DNA of 64,000 nucleotides from the NCBI GenBank assembly GCA_036346375.1, contig CM070500.1, forward strand, positions 83,246,437 through 83,310,436, written 5' to 3'. The notes beneath the pieces are model-generated. The model was not told where the DNA came from. It was given only the letters and a program-made list of their open reading frames with translations, and searched no databases. Positions 56,001 through 64,000 of the stretch are shown one piece after another (the first letter of the stretch is position 1; the number at the start of each line of letters is the position of its first letter). A program made the position numbers and the translations under genes. The stretch comes from Guadua angustifolia. Lineage: Eukaryota > Streptophyta > Magnoliopsida > Poales > Poaceae.

Positions 56001-56447
56001 ACTAGATTTTAATCTTCTGTATTTTTGCCTTATGAATATACATATATGTACAAATAATTACACTTTCAAGGGTCAAGGACAAACGACAAAACACACTTGC
56101 TAAGATGGGGGATATTTTGAAGAGTACTGACAAGTGATATTCCCACAAAAACTTCTTGTTGTTTCCGAGAATACGCAGGAGCTCTGCGTATCATTATTGG
56201 TATGTAGGAAGAGATACAAACTCCGTTGTGAACTGACAAAGATTACAAGCAACCTGCTAGAAACAAAAGCCTATTCTCTGGTAAATGTACCGCCAACTAT
56301 CATAGAAACGAAAATAAACGACAACACAACGATTACAATGAGAGAACTAAATCTTAAAAAAAATTGAGGGAACTACAGGATAAATCTCCCGGGAATAGGC
56401 AAGCACAAAACATCGTGTTCCAACTTCGAACACATAAGAGCTCTCGC
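56001..56447. other. Region downstream of the receptor-like protein gene
   Basis: No gene recognised. It would contain the 3' untranslated region of the minus-strand gene. Confidence 0.4.
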
Positions 56448-59400
56448 TTAAGATGTTTTACTAAAGCGGAGACCCCATCTCACTACAATTGCAATTGCAA
56501 ACCCAAAACCAAATCCCAGTCCAGAAAAGAGGAATAGCACAATGTCTGCCGATTTCTTCTTTGAAGGATGCGTCACTGCATTCGCCGTTGTCGTGTTGCT
56601 GCATTCTTTCAACAATGGAGGCCCGCACAAATCACCGTTTCCCAGAAATGAACTATTAGAGAATGTCATGAAATGAGGTGATTTTGGTATACTTCCTTCC
56701 AGCTTGTTGTAGGATAGGTTCAATGTTGAAAGGAAGTCAAGAGATGCTAACTCCCGTGGAATCTCTCCTGAAAGCTCATTTGAGGACAGATCCAAAGACT
56801 CCAGTTGGCCCAAACGACCAAGCTGAGATGGAATTGACCCCGTGAGGGAGTTGTGTGACAAGTTGAGCACATTTAGCAAAACAAGTTCCCCGACAGCTTC
56901 AGGGATGCTACCCTGGAATGCATTATTCGAGACATCAATGAGTGCAAGGGTTCTTGATTTCTCAGAAATTTCCCTGTTATACCCTTTGTATGTGATTGCA
57001 ACAGTATATTGATATTGATATATTTGTGCTGCAAGTGCCACATCATGATCCATGACCAATGACGCATTTGAATCTCTTAATATCATTGACTTCAACTTCT
57101 TAAACAATTGCCCTTGGGGCATTGGACCAGAGAAATTGTTTGAGGATAGATCAACAGTTCTTGCACTTGCAAATTCACAAGTGCTTTTCTCTTCTGCAAG
57201 AGACTGTGCAACCTGTCCAAAGAACTTGTTGGATTTCAGGACAAGGACTTGGAGTCTATGAAGAGTACTCCGCCAACAAGGAAAAGAGTCAGTAATTTGA
57301 TTGTTTCCAATGTCAAGAACCTGCAAGTTTTTGCAAGCAACCAAAGATCTGGGCAACCGTCCTTCAATCCAATTGCCACCAAAATTTAATGCTTCGAATG
57401 AACAGTCCTCATTTATTGTGTCTGGCAACACCCCATGAAGTTGATTTCCTTCCAGGTTTAGTCCTTGCAGTCCATTAGCGTTCTCCATCAAACAAGAAGG
57501 AATTGATCCACTGAAGTTGTTGTAAGAGAGATCTAGAACTTGTATAGTCGTTTCACTACAAAAAGATAGTGGAATTTCTCCGGAGAAGTTGTTTCCACGG
57601 GCGTTGAAATGGGTAACATCACTAAGATGAGTAGTGAAATTAAAGGGTATAGTCGAGAACCTATTGTTTGAGTAGTCGAGCACACCTGCAGAGCCTTGAG
57701 GTATAGGTATGGTTCCCTCAAACAAGTTGAGACTAAGATCAAGCACATCCATTCGAAAAGGAAGGAGAGGGCCATAGCCAACACTAGTAAAACTATTGTT
57801 AGATAGACTCAAAAAGGAAATTCCATTCCAAGTCTCCCATGCCCACTGTGGTATAGCCCCATGGATATAGTTATTTGAAAGGTCGAGCCAATCGAATTCA
57901 TCTTGGTGCCTCAGGAAATTAGGGAATTTAGACAAGTTGCAACCTGATAAACCTAAGAGCCATAATTTTGGGATGGGTACTAATGAAGAATTATCTCCTC
58001 CATCTACCACATCTAGATTATTATTAGAGATATCCAAGGAATGGAGGTGTTGTAGTTTCCAGAAAGAGGCAAGTTCTATTGCGCCGAAGAAATTGTTTGT
58101 AGAAAGCAAGAGCATTTGCAACTGAGTTATGTTTGAGATCTGTGAAGGTATTTTTCCTGAAAAGCGGCAGTTATACAGAACTAATTCTCTTAATTTTCTC
58201 AAATCGCCGACAAAAGAAGGTACTGACCCGGATAAACCACAATCAAAGAACCGGAGGGTCGTCAAAGAGGTTAGATTTGCAATCCATTGTGGCATGGATC
58301 CTACTATTCCAAATCCGGCAATCTCTAAAAAGTTTAAGGATTTGAGCTTACCAACTGACGAGGGCAGCTCTCCGGAAAAGCCATTTGCACCTAGGCCTAG
58401 CTTCTTCAAAGATTTGAGATTAGAAATGGAGCTTGGTATTATGCCGGAGAAATTGGTTCCGCCAACAAACAAATTCTCCAAACTGCTACCAATTGAGAAA
58501 TTTGGCAAGTAACCAGAAATTTCAAGGTTATGGCAAAGATCAACTGTGACTAATTTCTTGTGTAGAAATATTATCGGAGAAACCCTTCCTTCAAGATGAT
58601 TGCGTCTTAGTTGGAGAACACTCAATCTAGAGAAGTTTGTCAAGAATTCTGGAATCGGGCCAGACAAATGATTGTAAGAAAGGTCAATAACAGCAAGAGA
58701 GTGCAGGCTAGAAAGTGAACCACAAATAAGTACCAGAGAGCCCACAAAATGGTAAGCGAAGAACCCGAAGCTTAGGAGAGGACTTGGTGAGGGCATTGCA
58801 CCAGCGCGCTCCATTGCTAGACAAGTACATGAAGCCAAGGTAGAGCTCCCTTAGCTCGCTAAGGTTCGCGATTAAGGCATCAAAATTCGGCTCTATGAGC
58901 CCTGAATCAGCGCTAGAATCAGAGTTCCACATGTAGCCAAGAAAGAGCAAGTCAACGGTCTGGACACCGGTGGAGAGGTCAAGGGAGACCAAATTCGTCA
59001 GGTGGCGGATGCCGGTTGGAACCTGGCCTACAAAGTTAGAGCTGGAGAGGTTGAGATGGGTGAGCTCGGTGAGCCGCTCGAACCCAGCCAGGGGCGAAGC
59101 CCAGTTATGGTCCATAGGTGCAGATGCACCCTCCTCAAAAAAAATTTAGTTATTATCCCCATACCTTGGCCCTTTATGCACCCTCCTCAGCCCAACATGT
59201 TGCACCCCCCTCGCCTCAGCCCAACGAGCAGCCCATCAAACGTCTCCCCTTGCGTGTTGCCAGATCGCAGGACTCGGCGAATCGCGACTGTTCGTTCCCT
59301 TCTCGTCTCTGTCGTTCCGTCTTCTCGGGCCTCTCTCTCTCGTATCTCAATCTGCAATCAACATCGTTGCCGCAGGCCGCCAGGCCACAACGACGACCTA

Positions 59401-59888
59401 CAGTCTGCCACCGTTGGTTTTCACTTTTCATTGTCTGCAGTCCGCTCTGCCATAGCACACTGGGTCGTCCATCCAGTCGAAGCAGGTTGGCGGCGGCAGC
59501 ACCACAGTCCACAGGCAGCTGTAGCAGGCAGCTCCACGCAAGGTGAGTACTGAGTACAGACTACAGTGTATTGTCTAGTCAGTCAATAGTCTATAGTCTG
59601 CCTGTTACGTCATATCATGGAGCATGCAATGATACTTTGAAAGTCTGAATTCTGAAAAGTGATGGTCCAATGTAAAATCTCTTAGGTGCAGGCGTGCGGC
59701 AAGAACCAAGGTCAGGCCATCAGTACCTACTGCTTAGTGCCATCGGCAATTTAGTTCAAGGTATTTTTCTTTCTTGATTAATCTAATTCTTGTTTTTTAA
59801 TGTTATTAATTCTCAATTGGATTAAGCTAGCAATATTAAAACTAGAATATAATTAAATGTTTTTGAATTGTGCACTATTGGCAGGTAA

Positions 59889-62512
59889 TTGATGGAACGG
59901 TTTTTCAAAAGAAAAGCACCGGAGCCCGCTAGTACCAACAATGCTCGTAATTCATGTTTGGATGATATCAACTGGGAAGAGGAGATAAAATATGATCCAG
60001 GATTAAGGAAGCAAATTGATGATTACCATCCTAATCTTCGAGAGAGGGTGAGAAGGAAGTACTTGGACAATGGACCATGTCAACCTCGCACACTTGATTT
60101 TCCTATGGCAAATTCAAGAAGGTTTGTTCCAGAATGGTTCGATGAGTTTGGAGATTGGCTTGAATACAGTGAGTCCAAAGATAAAGCGTATTGCTTTTGC
60201 TGTTTCCTTTTTAGAGAAAAGAAGGATGGCGGATATGAAGCATTTGTTAAAGCGTTTGCTTTTGCTTTTGCGTTTGTTAAAGCGTTTGCATTTGTTAAAG
60301 CGTTTGAATACAGTGAGTCCAAAGATAAAGCGTATTGCTTTTGCTGTTTCCTTTTTAGAGAAAAGAAGGATGGCGGATATGGCGGATATGAAGCAAATTC
60401 AAGAAGGTTTGTTCCAGAATGGTTCGATGAGTTTGGAGATGGCTTGAATACAGTGAGTCCAAAGATAAAGCGTATTGCTTTTGGTTGGAATGGTTATCAC
60501 AGAAAGGAAAGGCTGCGGATATTTGCTTTTGTTGTTTCCTTTTTAGAGAAAAGAAGGATGGCGGATATGAAGCATTTGTTAAAAATGTAGGTGATGTTGG
60601 TGGCTTACACTATAGAGTAATGAAGAAGTGTGATGATTTGTTACAAATAAATCAGCACATTAATGTTGCTTTCCATGGTGTGAGCGAATCTAGTAAGAGG
60701 GACTATTTTACTAGGCTGAATGGGTCCATAGATGTTGCCAGAATATTAGCAAAGCAAGGATTGCCTTTTCGAGGCCATGATGAGTCAAAATAGTCCTTAA
60801 ACAAAGGTAATTTTAGGGAATTCTGCGAATTTGCAGAGGAGCAAAATCCAACCTTGAGAAAGGCAATAGGTAAAAATAAATCAGAAAATAGTCTTTTGGT
60901 TGCTCCTGAAATACAAAGGGATATTGTGCACTGTTTTGCAAAGGAGGTGTTGCATGCTATTCTAGAAGAAATTGGGAATGATGTTTTGTGCTTGCTAGTT
61001 GATGAGTCCAGAGATGTTGCTTGGAAAGAACAAATGGCTGTGGTCTTGAGATTTGTAGATAAATGTGGAACTGTGAAAGAAAGATTTGTTGGCCTTGTTC
61101 ATGTGAGTGAAACAACTTCTGCCTATCTCAAGTCTTCTATTGATGCACTATTTGCTGATCTTAAGTTAAGCTTAAAGCAAGTTAGAGGCCAAGGATATGA
61201 TAGTGCCAGTAATATGAGAGGTGAGTTCAATGGTTTGCAATCATTAATCTTGAGAGAAAATAGTTCAGCTTATTATGTTCATTGTTTTGCCAACTAACTT
61301 CAACTAGTACTTGTGGCTATTGTGAGAAAGCATAAAGGGGTTAGTGAATTTTTTACTATGGTTTCCATGTTATTGAATGTGGTGGGTGGATCATCCAAGA
61401 GAAGGGACTTGGTTATAGATATTAATCTTAAAGAAATGAGTAAGGCATTAGGGTGTGGACAGCTTCAAACTGGGACAGGTTTGAATCAAGAGCAAAGTCT
61501 TCAAAGGCCTGGAGATACTCAACGGAGTTTCCATTATAAATCTCTCAAAAGTTTGGTTGACATGTTTCCTACAATAGTCAAGGTACTAGAAATTGTTGAA
61601 AATGATAAAAAGGATTGGAAAACTAGAGACTAGGCATCAAATCTTCTAAAGTACTTCCAGTCTTTTGATTTTGTCTTCTATTTGCATCTCATGTTGAATA
61701 CATTAGGAATCACAAACATCTTGTCATGAGCTCTTCAAAGGAAGGATCAAGACATAGTGAATGCTATTAAATGTGTGAAAGCAACTAGGTTGCAATTGGA
61801 TGAGCTTAGGAGTGAAAAGTGGGAGAGTCTATTAGATGATGTCTATGGATTTTGTGATAAGAATGATATTTTCAAATTGGGAATGGAAGAAGAATATATT
61901 GATCCCCAAAAGAAGAGGAAGAAAACTGGAATTACAAACAAACACTACTATCAGGTTGATTGTTTTAATGATGTTATTGATTGGCTACTTCAAGAGCTTG
62001 ACAGTCGCTTCAATGAGACAAGCTCTCAATTACTTGTTTGCTCAGCTGCCTTTAGTCCAAGAGACTCATTTCATGATTTCGATTTGGAAAAATTGAAGAG
62101 CCTAGCAAAGCTTTATCCACTTGACTTTGATAGTGGGGATTTGAGGGACCTTAGCCACCAGCTTGGCCTTTACATATATGATGTGAGAGATGATGACAGG
62201 TTTTCCAATATACAAACACTTGCTGAGCTTTCTCAAAAAATGGAGACTAGAAAGCATGATCGTTATCCAATGGTTTATCGACTTTTGAAGCTTGTACTAG
62301 TGTTGCCCGTTGTTATCGCTTACTAGCTTGAAAGGTGTTTCTCGGCCATGAAGATTGTGAAAACACATTTGCGCAATTGCATTGGTGATGAATATATGAG
62401 CAATAGCCTTATTTGCTATGTGGAAAAAGAAGAGATGATGAAAGTCACCAATGAGGCAGTGGTTCGTTGTTTCATGAAAATGAAAGAATGTAGATTTGAT
62501 ATTGAAGATTAA
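59889..62512 (+). pseudogene. hAT transposase in the RLP-disrupting element
   Basis: It starts at MERFFKRK (59892), then DDINWEEEIKYDPGLRKQID and a TTF zinc-finger exon that is duplicated and scrambled (60113-60590). Next come NVGDVGGLHYRVMKKCDDLL, ILAKQGLPFRGHDESK, a stop, VLCLLVDESRDVAWKEQMAV, RGQGYDSASNMRGEFNGLQS, YYVHCFAN, and further stops near 61296, 61631 and 61728. The dimerisation region contains YPMVYRLLKLVLVLPVVIAY, a stop at 62324, then ERCFSAMKIVKTHLRN and SLICYVEKEE, ending at 62510-62512. Several stops make it non-functional. It resembles the transposase at 49371-51714 but is clearly a different family. Confidence 0.88.
60113..60590 (+). repeat. Scrambled duplications in the zinc-finger exon
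   Basis: Block A, encoding EYSESKDKAYCFCCFLFREK, occurs at about 60165-60240 and again at about 60306-60381; its first third recurs at about 60450-60481 and its last part at about 60525-60575. Block B (AATTCAAGAAGGTTTGTTCC onward) occurs at 60113 and 60397. A TTTGCTTTTGC and GTTAAAGCGTTTGC minisatellite fills 60243-60306. Confidence 0.9.
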
Positions 62513-63217
62513 AGGTAACGTATCAGATTTAATTATTTTTGGATCATTATTTATAAAAAAAATGAAAGCTGAGTCATAATTCGTTCGTTCACTTTTTTAG
62601 GTGGATCAATCACAGAAGATGTTAAAGACTCGAAGTCAAATTATGTATTTTGTCTATGTTTATGTTCTTTTTCCCATCCAAACGTTCTTCATTAGGTAAA
62701 TGTTTTTCATCACTTCTTTATGCTCGCATCCCCCTCTATTTCTCTCTAGCTTCGCCACTGAACCCAGCGGACGGGAGTTGGGACCCGTTGAAGTTGTTGT
62801 AGGCGAGGTTGAGATACTCGAGGGAGGTCAAGTTGAAGAGTGCAGGGTCGAGAGAGCCGCTCTCCAACCTACGCTCACTCAGGTCCAAGGAAGTGATGCG
62901 GCCATTGCCGTCGCCACAGCGGATGCCTTGCCAGCGGCAGCAGTTCGTGCCGGCCCTCCACGAACGAAAGGTGGCGGTGGACTCGGTGGTGGTGGAGGAG
63001 GACCGCTTGAGCTGAAGTAGCGCCGACACCTGGTTGGGCAGGCATGGAACTGGCGGCGCGCGTGGTACGGCGGCGTAGCTGCTGCTGCCGTTGGTGTATG
63101 CGCCTGCAGCTGAAGGGGGAGTAAGCGAACACACGAGTTGGATCTGCAGCATCATCAGCAGCAGCAGCAGTACTGGAGTTTCTATATGGAGGGAGATTTC
63201 TACCGTGCCCTCGACCG

Positions 63218-63225
63218 TTTATATA
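63218..63225 (-). promoter_or_regulatory. TATA box of the RLP gene
   Basis: TATATAAA on the minus strand, about 65 bp upstream of the chosen start codon at 63155. The distance leaves a short leader of roughly 35 bases. Confidence 0.45.
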
Positions 63226-64000
63226 CACACACAATGGCGCAACAGCTGGCTTATCGATCATGCATACGCCTACACCGGGACGGGATTGTTTTCCATGGAT
63301 GATGACCATGTTTATGCTCGCCGTTGTCATGGGCCATGCAGCTTGGCCAATCGACCTTCCGGTTATACAAGTCAAGGCACTGCAGCCAATAATGGAAATC
63401 TTTCGATCGTGCGTACGGGACGGTTTCATGCAGTGGCGAATATCAAGTCTGTAGCTAGCTTCAGTCAACAGATGCACTAAGTAATACTAGTAGACAGTCC
63501 ATGAAAGTGATAAGAGTAACGCGTATATATAGCACCGTACGCGTGTTGGACCGTAGCTAAGCTAGTGCCAATTAAGATATATACCTTCAGGGCATGCTGC
63601 ATGCATTACTATTAATTTATTCCCTTGGTGTTTAGCATGCATTTACGTCTGCGGTATATGTTATCGCAGGATTGAAAAGATGACATGTTAACGCATGGGA
63701 AATTTGTCCGTTAGAAAAAAAGATGAAATTGTGCACTGCATGCAGTCATCTCAAATCTCAGCAAGTTGCGATTCTAGAAACGGTGGACAGTTTCAATTCG
63801 TCGGTGTTCCATCTACCCCCATCCACCGGTCAGTCAAGCTCCAGATAATTTCAGACCCTCAAATACAAATATTTAAAGTCTTCCTGTGATCTCTCGAGGG
63901 AAGTGTTAGATTTCCTAGCGTGTAAATTGTATGTTTGATAAAATTAGCCTTCTATCAGTGTTCCATGTATCACCATCCACATTTACCTTGAATAGAGGTC
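63226..64000. other. Upstream region of the RLP gene
   Basis: AT-rich with GCATGCATG words near 63595-63605. No second gene is visible. Open frames at 63091-63480 are antisense shadows or chance. Confidence 0.4.

Larger units (their letters stand above)
59089..62760 (+). mobile_element. hAT transposon inserted in the RLP gene
   Basis: Ends CAGGGGCGAAGC on the left and, inverted, CAGTGGCGAAGC on the right. The 8-bp target duplication AACCCAGC is exact (59081-59088 and 62761-62768). Size 3,672 bp. Removing the element and one copy restores an uninterrupted LRR frame. It carries a decayed transposase on the plus strand, opposite to the host gene. Confidence 0.96.
56448..63155 (-). pseudogene. 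LRR receptor-like protein (RLP), disrupted
   Basis: A cell-surface receptor-like protein without a kinase, of the Cf-9/HcrVf type, whose relatives perceive pathogen or developmental signals. The N-terminal part (63155-62761) starts MMLQIQLVCS, then has the LRRNT cap LPNQVSALLQLKRSS and CCRWQGIRC and the first repeats. Coding resumes at 59088 with ERLTELTHLNLSSSNFVGQV, many LRRs, an island region near VAITYKGYNREISEKSRTLA, and final repeats up to GNGDLCGPP. A C-terminal membrane segment (DIVLFLFSGLGFGFGFAIAI) and a short basic tail follow. Between the two parts lies a hAT insertion (59089-62760). A +1 frameshift at about 58727-58733 also breaks the frame. Without both lesions the protein would be about 1,000 residues, a usual RLP length. 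Confidence 0.92.

Noticed and set aside
62700..63480. Plus-strand frames opposite the RLP N-terminus
   Set aside because: Shadows of the minus-strand LRRNT exon, whose cysteine and leucine pattern is clear.

Overview
The window looks like nuclear DNA of a grass (Poaceae). Three things point there: nested LTR, CACTA, hAT, LINE and Helitron elements of types common in grasses; GC-rich exons with plant splice junctions; and plant-specific families (an LRR receptor-like protein, a PHD/extended-PHD protein, and captured pieces of a plant oligopeptidase and a chloroplast triose-phosphate translocator). Nothing prokaryotic, no RNA gene and no intact host gene was recognised. The species cannot be named from the sequence alone.

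Layout. 1-739: tail of a chromodomain Ty3/gypsy element and its 3' LTR. 740-4176: a local duplication, a doubtful gene fragment, two minus-strand Helitron ends lying two bases apart, and an AT-rich modular repeat ending in another Helitron-type terminus. 4177-7850: mostly unrecognised sequence with a 35-bp tandem repeat and a short retroposon. 7860-17902: a Helitron-like tandem array split by a complete but internally deleted Tat-type LTR retrotransposon (8557-17186, TSD CATGT). That element keeps a gag stub, an integrase and an antisense multi-exon gene. 17903-18740: more AT-rich modular repeat. 19366-20182: a damaged PHD-finger gene.

21849-42552: a four-level nest. A 5'-truncated LINE (17-bp TSD) was entered by a solo-LTR-like element (TSD GTCAT) exactly after the reverse-transcriptase YADD codons. 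That element was entered by a 12.9-kb CACTA transposon (TSD TGA), which in turn holds a 449-bp Helitron. 42653-43818: an internally deleted hAT element (TSD ACTGGAGT). 44350-47478: a small LTR retrotransposon whose body is a chimera of an RRM region, a captured oligopeptidase propeller fragment and a captured triose-phosphate-translocator fragment. It is bracketed by a direct duplication of about 270 bp. 49006-54268: a large hAT element with decayed transposase. 54578-56000: a relative of the solo-LTR-like element.

56448-63155: an LRR receptor-like protein gene on the minus strand, probably once involved in cell-surface recognition. It is broken by a 3.7-kb hAT element (TSD AACCCAGC) in its LRR region and by a +1 frameshift. 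The inserted hAT has an extraordinary patchwork of duplications in its zinc-finger exon.

The genes do not form a pathway. The window mainly records successive insertions, gene capture and repair scars around two decaying host genes. The strongest candidate for something undescribed is the gene-capturing LTR element at 44350-47478 with its long flanking duplication.
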